From an uncultured Gemmiger sp. (GTDB taxonomy: Bacteria; Bacillota; Clostridia; Oscillospirales; Ruminococcaceae): a stretch of DNA of 64,000 nucleotides. How positions within the stretch are numbered: the first letter of the stretch is position 1; every line of letters begins with the position of its first letter. Under the pieces are notes generated by a model, which was not told the DNA's origin, did not search any database, and saw nothing but the letters and a program-made list of their open reading frames with translations. The DNA is taken from assembly GCA_944388145.1 (NCBI GenBank), contig CALXHQ010000001.1, forward strand, positions 62,001 to 126,000, written 5' to 3'. The translations under genes were made by a program, and so were the position numbers. This document shows positions 28,262 through 36,912 of the stretch, piece by piece.

Positions 28262-28376
28262 GGTTTTTCCTCCTGTTCCGGGTGTCAGCCCGACAGGGGT
28301 CAGGCTGCACAGACACCAAAAAGCCGGCTGTGCCCCTTTTGCACCGCATGGGGCGCGGCCTGGCTGTGAAAACGGT

Positions 28377-29657
28377 TCAGATGGTACGGGCACTTTCCCG
28401 CCGGCGATAGGTCGTGCGGCGGCCGCCGTCCAGCTTTTTGGCAAATTCTTCCCGCTTGCGGCGGCGGCGCTCCTCGATGCGGGCGTTGCCCACCCGGGAG
28501 ATACTGAGCATGACGCCCATCTCGCCCAACAGCATCAGCAGGCTGGTGCCGCCTGACGAGAAAAAGGGCAGACTGATGCCCGTGTTGGGGATGGTATTGG
28601 TAACGACACCCACGTTACAAAATACCTGCCACGCAATCTGGCCCATAATGCCCACGCCGAGAATACTGCCGAACAGATCCGGGGCACGCATGGCGATGAG
28701 GATCCCCTGAATAATCAGCGCGGCAAACAGCACCATACAGACCACGGCGCCGATAAAGCCCAACTCCTCACAGATCACGGGGAAGATGAAGTCGTTGGCA
28801 ACCTCGGCCAGCCACTGATGTTTCTGGCGGCCATTGCCGATGCCCAGCCCGAACAGGCCGCCGGAGGCAATGGCATACACACTCTGCCTGGTCTGGTCCG
28901 TCATGGTGGAGGTGTCGTAGGAAAAAAGCTGCCAGCCGTCCAGACGGGTCTGGACATAGTTTTGCTGGCTGGTCAGGAAAAAGACAACACCCGCCGCCCC
29001 AATAGCCAGGAACATCGGCATCCAGCGCAGACCGCAGCCGGCACAGACAAGCATGGTAACATAGATCAGCAAAATCAGAATGATGGCTGAGTAATGGGGC
29101 TGCTGGAGGATGAGCAGCAGAATGGGAATGAGCGGCAGCGAAGGCAGGATGATGCCGTAGATCAAGCCCTTGATCTTTTGGCGGTAGGCGTCCACATAAG
29201 CGGCGGTCCCCAAAATGACCGCAAACTTGGCCAGCTCAGACGGCTGAAAAGTGACACCGAAGATATCCACCCAACGGTAGCACTTGGCCTGCAAGTTGGT
29301 GGGGTTGTTGCTGAACAGAGCGGCCACCAGCAGAACCAGGGAAAGCAGATATACATAAATGGTGGCGTGGCGCAGGGCGCGGTAATCGCAGAGAGACACC
29401 ACAAACATGATGGCCAGTCCGATGACGGCAAAGATCAGCTGCTGACGGATCTGGCCGAAACTGTCGCCGCTTTCCTGGTAGGACATCGAATAGCTGGCAG
29501 AAAAAAGGATGACCAGGCCGTAGGCCAGCAGCACCAGCAGCGTGATGACAAAGTACCAGGACAGCGGGCCCCGGTCTTTTTTGCGCAGAGGCAAGTCCTT
29601 GACCAGTGTGAAGAACGGCGCAAAGAGAATCTGGAACAGGTCAGCGGTGGTATGCAA
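28377..29657 (-). CDS. ftsW: SEDS-family peptidoglycan polymerase FtsW/SpoVE
   Basis: A 426-residue polytopic glycosyltransferase that polymerises lipid II with its cognate class B PBP. It has about ten transmembrane helices. Conserved SEDS patches are KCYRWVDIFGVTFQPSELAK, LLVLILQQPHYSAI-like loops and GLFGLGIGNGRQKHQWLAE. The segment before SLPFFSSGGTSLL is the conserved late-loop region. The start is TTG 29657 behind AGGGGGA. Its place between mraY and murG is the usual FtsW/SpoVE site; the murD that often precedes it is absent. Confidence 0.94.
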   Translation of the reverse strand: MHTTADLFQILFAPFFTLVKDLPLRKKDRGPLSWYFVITLLVLLAYGLVILFSASYSMSYQESGDSFGQIRQQLIFAVIGLAIMFVVSLCDYRALRHATIYVYLLSLVLLVAALFSNNPTNLQAKCYRWVDIFGVTFQPSELAKFAVILGTAAYVDAYRQKIKGLIYGIILPSLPLIPILLLILQQPHYSAIILILLIYVTMLVCAGCGLRWMPMFLAIGAAGVVFFLTSQQNYVQTRLDGWQLFSYDTSTMTDQTRQSVYAIASGGLFGLGIGNGRQKHQWLAEVANDFIFPVICEELGFIGAVVCMVLFAALIIQGILIAMRAPDLFGSILGVGIMGQIAWQVFCNVGVVTNTIPNTGISLPFFSSGGTSLLMLLGEMGVMLSISRVGNARIEERRRRKREEFAKKLDGGRRTTYRRRESARTI

Positions 29658-29760
29658 TGCGCTGTCCCCCTTTCATGTGGCTGAAATGGCAAAACCGCCC
29701 CGCCGGGCCGATCCCCGGCCGGTGGTGCGGCTGCCCTGTCGCTCTGGTTTCGATGCAGGG

Positions 29761-29790
29761 TGTATCTGATCCAGCAATGTCTCAGATACA
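29761..29790 (-). other. Perfect inverted repeat in the mraY-ftsW gap
   Basis: TGTATCTGA (29761-29769) pairs with TCAGATACA (29782-29790) around a 12-base loop. A second GC-rich hairpin lies closer to ftsW (around 29703-29725). The 141-base gap carries no gene. There is no T-tract after the first stem, so it is not an ordinary terminator. Confidence 0.6.
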
Positions 29791-29798
29791 ACTCAGGT

Positions 29799-30812
29799 TC
29801 AGGTAAGATAAATGTACAGAACCCCCAGCACTGCGCCCATCAGGGCGATCAGGCTGAAGAACGCGTCGATTTTGACCTCCCGCCAGCCGCGCATCTCAAA
29901 GGCGTGGTGAATGGGCGTCATGCGGAAGATCCGCTTGCCATGGGTCAGCTTGTAATAGACGCGCTGGATGACCACCGTCATAGCGTCCCAAATGTAGACA
30001 ATGCCAAAGAACAGCACCAGCTCGGGGCGGCAAAGCACAAAGGCCAGCGCCGTAACAATCCCCCCCAGGAACATACTGCCGGTATCTCCCATGAAGACTT
30101 TGGCCGGATAAAAGTTCCACACCAGAAAGCCTGCACAGGCCCCCGCTGTGGCTGTGGCCAGAATGGACACATGGTAGAAACCCAGCAGGCTGGCACCCAC
30201 CAGGTAACCCAGCATGGAGACAAAGGTGACGCAGGAATCCAGACCATCCAGGCCGTCTGTCAAATTGACTGCGTTGACCAGAAAGATGATGCCGAAGAAG
30301 GCGATGGGATAATATACCCAGCCCAGATCAATGGCTCCGCCGCCGGGCAGTGTGATAACGGTGGTAAGCAGCCCCAGCGAGTGAAGCCCCACCAGAAAGG
30401 CACCGGTGACCAAAAACTGCATGATCAGCTTCTGCCAGGCCAGCAGCCCCAGATTTCGGTGTCGGACCACCTTGACAAAATCATCAAGAAACCCGATGAA
30501 GCCCGACCCACCGGCCAGCAGCATGACCAGCATAATGGCCTGTACCTGCTGGGTACCGATCAGGTCCGGGGCATAACGGCGAAACCCGATGAGCACCAGC
30601 ACAAGCGCCAGGGCAATGCCCAGGATAAAGCAGAACCCGCCCATGGTGGGGGTGCCCTGCTTTTTGTTGTGCCAAGTGGGACCGCTTTCGCGGATAGTTT
30701 GACCGAAGTGCAGTTTGTGCAGGGCCGGTATGATAAAGCAGCCCGAAAGTGCCGTGATCGAGAAGGCACCGACCGCGGCAGCGATCAGCATCCAGGAGAC
30801 CATCATCCCCAT
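29799..30812 (-). CDS. mraY: Phospho-MurNAc-pentapeptide transferase
   Basis: MraY transfers phospho-MurNAc-pentapeptide to undecaprenyl phosphate, making lipid I. The 337-residue protein has about ten transmembrane helices. The family motifs are KKQGTPTMGG, FLDDFVKV with the catalytic Asp pair, NAVNLTDGLDGLDS and FMGDTGSMFLGG, plus HHAFEMRGWRE near the end. The ATG at 30812 follows GGGGGAG. It lies 57 bases after murF and 141 bases before ftsW. Confidence 0.97.
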   Translation of the reverse strand: MGMMVSWMLIAAAVGAFSITALSGCFIIPALHKLHFGQTIRESGPTWHNKKQGTPTMGGFCFILGIALALVLVLIGFRRYAPDLIGTQQVQAIMLVMLLAGGSGFIGFLDDFVKVVRHRNLGLLAWQKLIMQFLVTGAFLVGLHSLGLLTTVITLPGGGAIDLGWVYYPIAFFGIIFLVNAVNLTDGLDGLDSCVTFVSMLGYLVGASLLGFYHVSILATATAGACAGFLVWNFYPAKVFMGDTGSMFLGGIVTALAFVLCRPELVLFFGIVYIWDAMTVVIQRVYYKLTHGKRIFRMTPIHHAFEMRGWREVKIDAFFSLIALMGAVLGVLYIYLT

Positions 30813-30869
30813 GTAAATACTCCCCCCATGCCCGGGCGCAGCGCACCGCGGCCGGGCACAAATCTTGTG

Positions 30870-32225
30870 TTACAGTGTCTGGTAGAACCGGTCCAGCACC
30901 TCATCCAGTTTCATGGCGTGACTGGCCTTGGCAAGCAGGGCATCGCCCGCGTGTACCATTTGCTTTACATATCCTACCACTTCATCTGCTGCATTGCAAT
31001 GCAAAGTTGTTACCCCCTTTTCTGCGGCGGCATCGGCGGTAGCCTGGCTCAGCGGACCATAGGCGATCACCAGATCCACCCCTGCTTCGGCAGCCCATAC
31101 ACCCACCTGACGGTGGGCCTGTTCGCTGACCGTGCCAAGCTCCAGCATATCCCCCAGCAGGGCGATGTGGTGCCGGGCCGGAATGTCCCGCAAAACCTGC
31201 AGGGCAGCGCGCATACTGTCCGGGCTGGCGTTGTAGCAGTCCTCCACGATGGTGATGCCGCCTCTGTGCACAATATGCTGCCGCATACCGGTGGTCCGGT
31301 AGTCAGACAGCGCCTGGGCTGCCCGGGCAGAGTCCAGCCCCAGTCGGGTAGCTGCGGTGTAGGCGGCCAGCGCATCGCTGACGGTGTGCAGACCTACGGT
31401 GGGGATAAACACCGGAAATTCGCCATGGGTCCGATCCGAAATGACAAAACGGGTGCCATCGGCCTCCGGCTGAATCTTGACGGCACGCACGTCCGCGGCC
31501 GCGCTCTCAATGCCAAACCACACCGGGCGCAGTCGGTCCGGCAGCTTGGCGGTGGGCAGCAGGTCATCGTCGGCGTTGAGCACCAGCGGCGCGCCGTCCG
31601 GCATGCCGTGGCAAATTTCCAGTTTTGCCTTCAGTATATTCTCGCGGCTGCCAAGGTTTTCCAGATGAGAGACGCCGATCCGGGTGATGATGCCTGCCGC
31701 CGGCCGGGCCGCACGGGTCAGGCGGTCGATCTCTCCCAGGGCGCTCATGCCCATTTCCACCACAGCGTACTCGGTGGCGTCATCCAAACGGAACAGGGTA
31801 TTGGGCAGGCCGATCTCGTTATTCTGGTTGCCCTCGGTCTTGAGGGTGTTGCCAAAGGCGGAAAGCACCGCATAGCAAAATTCTTTGGTGGTGGTTTTGC
31901 CCACACTGCCGGTGACACCGATTACCAACGGAGAGAAAAGCATCCGATAATTGGAGGCCATACGCACCATGGCATGATGGCTGGAAGCCACCACAACCGT
32001 ATGGTCCTCGGGCACGCCGTCCACCGGATGATTGGCCACAATGTAAGCTGCGCCCGCCCGGAAGGCGGCTGCCGCGTAGTCATGGCCATCCACGTGCTCG
32101 CCAGGGAAGCAGACGAAGACGCAGCCGGGGGTAACCTTGCGGCTGTCCGTCACAACGCTGGTGATCATCTCCGGGCCGGCCAGGGCCAGCCCGGCCAGCA
32201 GCTGATTGGCATGGATCGGTTTCAT
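30870..32225 (-). CDS. murF: UDP-MurNAc-tripeptide--D-Ala-D-Ala ligase
   Basis: MurF joins D-Ala-D-Ala to the UDP-MurNAc tripeptide in the cytoplasm. The 451-residue Mur ligase shows VTDSRKVTPGCVFVCFPGE, the P-loop GVTGSVGKTTTKEF, EGNQNNEIGLPNTL, EMGMSALGEIDRL and EDCYNASPDSMRAAL. The last block with NASPDS marks MurF among Mur ligases. The ATG at 32225 follows AAAGGAG. It follows the PBP gene by 51 bases; murE, its usual neighbour, is not present. Confidence 0.96.
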   Translation of the reverse strand: MKPIHANQLLAGLALAGPEMITSVVTDSRKVTPGCVFVCFPGEHVDGHDYAAAAFRAGAAYIVANHPVDGVPEDHTVVVASSHHAMVRMASNYRMLFSPLVIGVTGSVGKTTTKEFCYAVLSAFGNTLKTEGNQNNEIGLPNTLFRLDDATEYAVVEMGMSALGEIDRLTRAARPAAGIITRIGVSHLENLGSRENILKAKLEICHGMPDGAPLVLNADDDLLPTAKLPDRLRPVWFGIESAAADVRAVKIQPEADGTRFVISDRTHGEFPVFIPTVGLHTVSDALAAYTAATRLGLDSARAAQALSDYRTTGMRQHIVHRGGITIVEDCYNASPDSMRAALQVLRDIPARHHIALLGDMLELGTVSEQAHRQVGVWAAEAGVDLVIAYGPLSQATADAAAEKGVTTLHCNAADEVVGYVKQMVHAGDALLAKASHAMKLDEVLDRFYQTL

Positions 32226-32247
32226 CTGTCATCGCTCCTTTGTTGGC

Positions 32248-32266
32248 GCGGCCTGCAACAGACCGC
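32248..32266 (-). other. Hairpin in the PBP-murF gap
   Basis: On the minus strand GCGGTCTG and CAGGCCGC form an 8-bp stem (one G-T pair) with a TTG loop, immediately before the murF ribosome binding site. No T-tract follows. Confidence 0.5.
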
Positions 32267-32276
32267 TGTGGTGATT

Positions 32277-34712
32277 TTATGCGGCGGGGGCCGCGGCCGT
32301 GTCGCCGGAATCCGACGATGCCGCGGTGGTGATGGTAATCACGGAACCCATGGGGGCACTCTCCCCTTCCTGGATGCTCTGGCCGGTAACCAGCGCGTTT
32401 CCGTCGCCATCCAGCTGTGCGTTCAATCCCGCGGCGTTGAGCATCTGGATGGCAAAATTGCCGCTCTTACCCACCACATTGGGCACGGTGGCCATCTGGT
32501 CTGTGGTGGACTGGGTGTACAGGTAAACTGTGGACCCCACCGGCACCTTGGTACCCGCGGCGGGATACTGGTAGACGACGGTGCCGGTGCCCTCCACCAG
32601 CTGATGGCCAAGGCCGACCTTGTTCATTTCCACCTGGGCACGCACCCAGGAACTGTTGTTGTTGCCGACCACGTTCGGCACCGTAACCATGGCACCGGTA
32701 TCGTACTCCGGGTCCCGTTCCAGCCCCAGGTAAGGGGCAATCTCGCTGATGATATTGCCCACCACCGGGGCGACAATCTCGCTGGCGTAATCGTTATAGT
32801 AACGGGGATCGTCCATCATCACAAAGACTTCGATCTCGGGGTCGTCGATGGGCAGCACGGCAGCAAAGCTGATCTGCTTATAGTAGTCGCCGTCCTCCCG
32901 CTCGCCACGGCCCAGGTTCTCGGAGGTGCCGGACTTGCCGCCAATGCGGTAACCGGCCACATAGGCGTTGCGGCAGGAGCCGGAGGTTGCAGTGCTGACG
33001 CCCTTGCCCACGTTTTGCTCCATCATGGTGCGGACCTCGGCACTGACCTCCTCTGAGATGACCTGGCGGCGAACCTGGGTTTCCACATTGGAGATGACAT
33101 TGCCGTTCTCGTCGGTGATGCTGCCCACCACGTGGGGCTTGACCAGATAGCCGCCGTTGGTAACAGCCGCCACGGCGGTGGCTATCTGCAGCGGCGTGCA
33201 GGTCTGCGCCTGGCCGAAGGAGCTGGAGTCCAGGTTGGCCTCGGTCTGGGCAAGGGCCTCCTCGTCATGGTAGATCATCCAGGGGGTCTCGTTGGGCAGG
33301 TCCACGCCGGTGCGCTCGGTAAAGCCGAAGGCATCAAAGTAATCGAAAAAGACCTGGGGGCCCAGTTTCAGGCCCACCTGAATGAAGTAGACGTTGCAAC
33401 TGTTGTTCAGCGCAGTGGCCATATCCTGCGTGCCATGCGCATTGTTGTTGGCACAGCGGTAGGTGTGGCGGTACAGCTCACTGTCCGCATTGATAACCCA
33501 GCCGTCCTTGGTACAGGTGAACTGCTGGGAGGTATCCATCAGGCCGGAATCCAGCGCTGCGGAGGCGGTCACCAGCTTGAAAACAGAGCCGGGATAATAC
33601 AGTTCGGTGATGGTTTTGTTTTTCCACTGTGCCTCACGCATCATACCCTGCAGGTCGGAATACTCCTGATCATCGCCGATCCGGCCGTCTGCAACAATTT
33701 CCTCCAGGCGAGTGGACTTGCCCAGTCGGCTGACCAGTGTGTCAATGGCCTCCGGCGTAAGGCTGTCACTGTCCAGGATGGTCTGCATCTCACTGTCGTA
33801 GATGGTGAAGGGGTCGTTGGGGTCGAACTGGTTCATGGTGGCCATGGCCAGGATCTCGCCGGTGTTGACATTCATCACAATGGCACAGGCGCGGCTCTTG
33901 ACATCAAAGTCCTCAATTGCCTGGGCAAGATAACGCTCAGTGACAGACTGGATATTGTCGTCAATGGTCAGGATCAAATTGGAGCCGTTGATGGGGGCGT
34001 AATATTCCGACTGCGAGTCATCCAGCACAATGCCGCCGGCGCTCTCCAGCGCCACGCTTCGGCCGGGGGTGCCGGCCAGAACGTCGTTGTAGGAGGCTTC
34101 CAGGCCATACTGGCCCTTCCCTTCACTGTTTGTAAAGCCCAGCACCGGGGCCAGAAACGCGCCGTAAGGATATTCCCGGGTGGAGGTCTGCTCTTCATAA
34201 AGATAGAGGACGGTTTTGCCCGCCGCCTCGTTCAGGTCATCGGCATACTGAAGGATCGCCTCGGCGGTGGGCATATCCAGTTCCCGGACCAGTACCCGGT
34301 ATTTGCGATCTGACATGGAGAGGTTGTCGGCAATGCTGTCAGCGGTGGTGCCGTTATCGGCCAGCTCTGCGATTTTCTCGCTGGCCTGCTGGATGTAACT
34401 GCTGTCGCAGCGGGAAGGGTCGGCAACAATGTTCCACACCACGCTGCTTTTAGCCAGCAAGTTGCCGGTGGAGCTGTAAATAGAGCCCCGGGCTGCCGGA
34501 ATGGTGGTGTCGGACAGCTGCTGGGCAGTGGCGTCGGCACGGAAGGTCTCATAGTCCCGGATCTGCAGCACGTAAAGCTGATAGATCAGGATGCCGAAAC
34601 CGAAGATCAAAAAGAAAGCCACCAGAACAAGGGTGCGCACCCGCATGCCATTGGATGCGCCGTAGGCTTCCTGTTCCGGATTGCGGGGAGGTTCGTTGGC
34701 AGATTTTGACAT
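32277..34712 (-). CDS. Class B penicillin-binding protein with two PASTA domains (FtsI/SpoVD-like)
   Basis: A D,D-transpeptidase that cross-links septal or cortex peptidoglycan. Of the 811 residues, 24-45 are the transmembrane anchor and about 50-240 the PBP dimerisation domain. The transpeptidase domain has S376-x-x-K379 (YPGSVFKL), S438-C-N440 and K593-S-G-T596. Two PASTA repeats follow at about 677-734 and 741-798, then a short acidic Ala tail. PASTA repeats on a class B PBP fit SpoVD or Gram-positive PBP2x. As the only such gene in the cluster it may serve division; separating FtsI from SpoVD is not possible here. The ATG follows AAAGGAAAG. Confidence 0.93.
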   Translation of the reverse strand: MSKSANEPPRNPEQEAYGASNGMRVRTLVLVAFFLIFGFGILIYQLYVLQIRDYETFRADATAQQLSDTTIPAARGSIYSSTGNLLAKSSVVWNIVADPSRCDSSYIQQASEKIAELADNGTTADSIADNLSMSDRKYRVLVRELDMPTAEAILQYADDLNEAAGKTVLYLYEEQTSTREYPYGAFLAPVLGFTNSEGKGQYGLEASYNDVLAGTPGRSVALESAGGIVLDDSQSEYYAPINGSNLILTIDDNIQSVTERYLAQAIEDFDVKSRACAIVMNVNTGEILAMATMNQFDPNDPFTIYDSEMQTILDSDSLTPEAIDTLVSRLGKSTRLEEIVADGRIGDDQEYSDLQGMMREAQWKNKTITELYYPGSVFKLVTASAALDSGLMDTSQQFTCTKDGWVINADSELYRHTYRCANNNAHGTQDMATALNNSCNVYFIQVGLKLGPQVFFDYFDAFGFTERTGVDLPNETPWMIYHDEEALAQTEANLDSSSFGQAQTCTPLQIATAVAAVTNGGYLVKPHVVGSITDENGNVISNVETQVRRQVISEEVSAEVRTMMEQNVGKGVSTATSGSCRNAYVAGYRIGGKSGTSENLGRGEREDGDYYKQISFAAVLPIDDPEIEVFVMMDDPRYYNDYASEIVAPVVGNIISEIAPYLGLERDPEYDTGAMVTVPNVVGNNNSSWVRAQVEMNKVGLGHQLVEGTGTVVYQYPAAGTKVPVGSTVYLYTQSTTDQMATVPNVVGKSGNFAIQMLNAAGLNAQLDGDGNALVTGQSIQEGESAPMGSVITITTAASSDSGDTAAAPAA

Positions 34713-34750
34713 GGTCTTTCCTTTTTTCTACACAATGAATACAGACAGCA

Positions 34751-34789
34751 AAAGCGTGCGAGGCCCGGCAGTTCCGAGCTGCACGCTTT
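34751..34789 (-). terminator. Terminator-like hairpin inside the division cluster (ftsL-PBP gap)
   Basis: AAAGCGTGC (34751-34759) pairs with GCACGCTTT (34781-34789), and a smaller CGG/CCG stem lies in the loop. On the minus strand the stem is followed by TTTTGC, a weak T-tract. It may attenuate transcription between ftsL and the PBP gene or be an RNA-processing site. Confidence 0.5.
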
Positions 34790-34822
34790 GGACCGGCCCC
34801 GGAGAGCCGTGCGGCGGCGCGC

Positions 34823-35296
34823 TCAAGGGTCCAGATTATCGATCAGGCTGAGGGCTGCTGCCTGAAAGTTGGACAGCAGCTTGGACAGGGAACTCTCGTT
34901 GCGGCGGATCAAGCCTTCGTTCTCCAGGTTCAGATAGGTGATCTGGCTGGGATCAGCCTTGACCAGACCCAGCTTTCCCTCGGCAATGGCAGCAATGTTG
35001 GTGGTACTGGTGATATCGTCCATCTTGCCGGAGAGATAATCGTAGGTGCTCTGCTCCTCGACCAGGTCCTGGCGGGTGGACTCAATCTCGCTGGACAGCG
35101 CGGAGATGGTGGCCTGGCTGTACAGCAGGCTGATAATGAGTCCCAATACCAGCAGCGAGAGCAGCACAGCCCGCATGGCATAGGCTGCCTTGCGAAGCTT
35201 CTCCAGCCGGATGCGGCCGCCGCGGACAACGCGTACGCGGGGCGCGCGATAGTGCGTTTCCGCTTTGCCGTGAAGATCATAGGCTGTCTGGGTCAT
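34823..35296 (-). CDS. ftsL: Cell division protein FtsL
   Basis: A 157-residue bitopic protein with a basic cytoplasmic tail (1-44), one membrane helix (AVLLSLLVLGLIISLLYSQA) and an extracytoplasmic coiled coil (ALSSEIESTRQDLVEEQSTY). The GLVKADPSQITYL segment is typical of FtsL before the class B PBP gene. FtsL, DivIB and DivIC form the septal regulatory complex. The sequence is poorly conserved, so position in the cluster supports the call. The ATG at 35296 has AAAGGAG before it. Confidence 0.88.
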   Translation of the reverse strand: MTQTAYDLHGKAETHYRAPRVRVVRGGRIRLEKLRKAAYAMRAVLLSLLVLGLIISLLYSQATISALSSEIESTRQDLVEEQSTYDYLSGKMDDITSTTNIAAIAEGKLGLVKADPSQITYLNLENEGLIRRNESSLSKLLSNFQAAALSLIDNLDP

Positions 35297-35371
35297 AATG
35301 GGTTCTCCTTTCCGCTGCGGCACTGCCCTGGGCAGGGTCGGAAGCAGTTATCTTGCATTGTACACAGGATG

Positions 35372-36295
35372 TTACAGTTTTTCCAGCACCCGCAGTTTTG
35401 CTGAACGGCTGCGGCGGTTTTCTTCCAGCTCGCCGGCATTGGCCTCGATGGGATGGCGGGTGATCAGCTTGGCCTTAGCCTTGCCGCCGCAGACGCAAAC
35501 GGGAAATTCCGGCGGGCAGGTGCATTGCTGTGCCCAGCGGCGGAACTTGTTTTTGACCAGGCGGTCCTCCAAGCTGTGAAACGTGATGACACACAGCCGG
35601 CCACCGGGGGCCAGGCAATCAAAAATGCCGTCCAGTCCCTCGTTCAGGGCGTCCAGCTCCCCGTTCACCGCGATGCGGATCGCCTGAAAGGTGCGGCGCG
35701 CCGGGTTTTTGTGTTTGCGGCGCTCGGCGGGGGGCACGGCGCCGGCAACCAGATCGGCCAGCTGCATTGTTGTGGTGATGGGTTGGTCCGCCCGGGCGGC
35801 GACAATCTTGCCGGCAATCTGCCAGGCGTAGGGTTCCTCGCCATAATCCCGCAGGATGCGTGTCAGCTCCTCCCGGTCCAGGGTATTGACCAGGTCAGCC
35901 GCGGTGGGGCCGGACTGGCTCATCCGCATATCCAGCGGCGCGTTGGCATGGTAGGAAAATCCCCGTGCGGCATCGTCCAGCTGATGGCTGGAAACCCCCA
36001 GGTCCAGCAGCGCACCGTTGATGCTGGTAATGCCCAGCTCCGCCAGAACGCGGGGCGCCTCCCTGAAATTAGACCTGACCACCTGGGCGGGAAGCCCCTT
36101 GAGCCTTTCGGTGGCGGTTGCCACCGCATCCGGGTCCTGATCCAGTGCGATCAGCCGCCCGGTGGTCAGGCGTTTGGCAATTTCACGGGAATGCCCCGCG
36201 CCACCCGCCGTGCCATCCAGATAGATGCCGGCGGGATCGATGGCAAGGCCATCCAGACATTCGTTGAGCAGTACCGGGATATGATGAAACTCCAT
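35372..36295 (-). CDS. rsmH: 16S rRNA (cytosine(1402)-N(4))-methyltransferase
   Basis: RsmH (MraW) methylates C1402 in the ribosomal P site using SAM. The 307-residue protein starts MEFHHIPVLLNECLDGL, then has GIYLDGTAGGAGHS (SAM loop), NGALLDLGVSSHQLDDAARG and ITFHSLEDRLVKNKFRRW. CTCPPEFPVCVCGG is the cysteine-rich part. The ATG at 36295 follows AAAGGAAG. It is the second gene of the division cluster, 42 bases after mraZ. Confidence 0.97.
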   Translation of the reverse strand: MEFHHIPVLLNECLDGLAIDPAGIYLDGTAGGAGHSREIAKRLTTGRLIALDQDPDAVATATERLKGLPAQVVRSNFREAPRVLAELGITSINGALLDLGVSSHQLDDAARGFSYHANAPLDMRMSQSGPTAADLVNTLDREELTRILRDYGEEPYAWQIAGKIVAARADQPITTTMQLADLVAGAVPPAERRKHKNPARRTFQAIRIAVNGELDALNEGLDGIFDCLAPGGRLCVITFHSLEDRLVKNKFRRWAQQCTCPPEFPVCVCGGKAKAKLITRHPIEANAGELEENRRSRSAKLRVLEKL

Positions 36296-36337
36296 GCTGT
36301 GACTTCCTTTCTGAGCGGCAGACAGGGCTGCTTCCTG

Positions 36338-36754
36338 TCAGAAGTCCAACTCTTCCATGGCGGCGGTGAAATCCTCATCTGCGCCCGCCTGGGTCATATT
36401 CCAGGCCTCGGTATTCCAGATCTCGGCAAACTCGCGGTTGCCGATGATGGTGACATCGTGGGCAAGGCCGGCATACTCCCGCAGCTTGGCCGGCAGTTGG
36501 ATGCGCCCCTGCTTGTCCGGGGCAACCTCCACCGCTGAGCTGTACAGCATCCGGGTGACCTTGCGGCCCTTGACCAGGCCTTTTTCCTCAATTTTCTGAG
36601 CGATCTTTTCAAACTGTTCGCTGGAGAAGGCGGCCAGGCAATGGTCCAGCCAGCAGGTGACAATGAATGTTGTGCCCATCTCCTCGCGGAACTTGGCGGG
36701 GAAATTCAGCCGGCCCTTGGCGTCGATGGCATAATCATACTGCCCCATCAGCAC
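36338..36754 (-). CDS. mraZ: Transcriptional regulator MraZ
   Basis: MraZ binds repeats upstream of its own gene and controls the division cluster. The 138-residue protein has two SpoVT/AbrB-like halves, marked by IDAKGRLNFPAKFRE and DKQGRIQLPAKLREY. I choose the GTG at 36754. It gives an N-terminus MLMGQYDYAIDAKGR that matches the usual MFMGEYxHxID pattern, and it lies nine bases after AAAGGGGG. The ATG two codons later (36748) is the alternative. Four binding boxes lie upstream at 36837-36871. Confidence 0.93.
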   Translation of the reverse strand: MLMGQYDYAIDAKGRLNFPAKFREEMGTTFIVTCWLDHCLAAFSSEQFEKIAQKIEEKGLVKGRKVTRMLYSSAVEVAPDKQGRIQLPAKLREYAGLAHDVTIIGNREFAEIWNTEAWNMTQAGADEDFTAAMEELDF

Positions 36755-36831
36755 GGCGGTTTTCCCCCTTTCGCCATTTTTTGACATAGCACTGTGAAGT
36801 ATCCGTTGAAAACCCGGTTGAAAAGGTGGAT

Positions 36832-36871
36832 AACTCTCCACTTTCACCCTCAAATAACCACTTTTACCCAC
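36832..36871 (-). promoter_or_regulatory. MraZ-binding repeats (four boxes, 10-bp period)
   Basis: On the minus strand GTGGG, GTGGT, GAGGG and GTGGA end at 36867, 36857, 36847 and 36837, that is exactly every 10 bases, one helical turn. This matches the known direct-repeat operator of MraZ in other bacteria. The boxes start about six bases downstream of the predicted transcription start, so binding would block the promoter. Confidence 0.85.
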
Positions 36872-36883
36872 AAGTGCAGTTTT

Positions 36884-36912
36884 ATCATACCAAATTCAGG
36901 GGCAAAAAACAA
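36884..36912 (-). promoter_or_regulatory. Promoter of the division cluster (PmraZ)
   Basis: On the minus strand TTGTTT (36912-36907), 17 bases ending in TGG, and TATGAT (36889-36884) form an extended -10 promoter. The -35 lies within the T-tract of the upstream terminator. Confidence 0.8.

Noticed and set aside
28262-28444. An N-terminal extension of murG into ftsW
   Set aside because: MurG proteins begin at the glycine-rich loop encoded from 28261, which has AGGAGG in front.
29760-33056. A 1098-codon plus-strand open frame opposite mraY, murF and the PBP gene
   Set aside because: It is antisense to three strongly conserved genes, has no family motif, and arises from the GC-rich third codon positions of the real genes.
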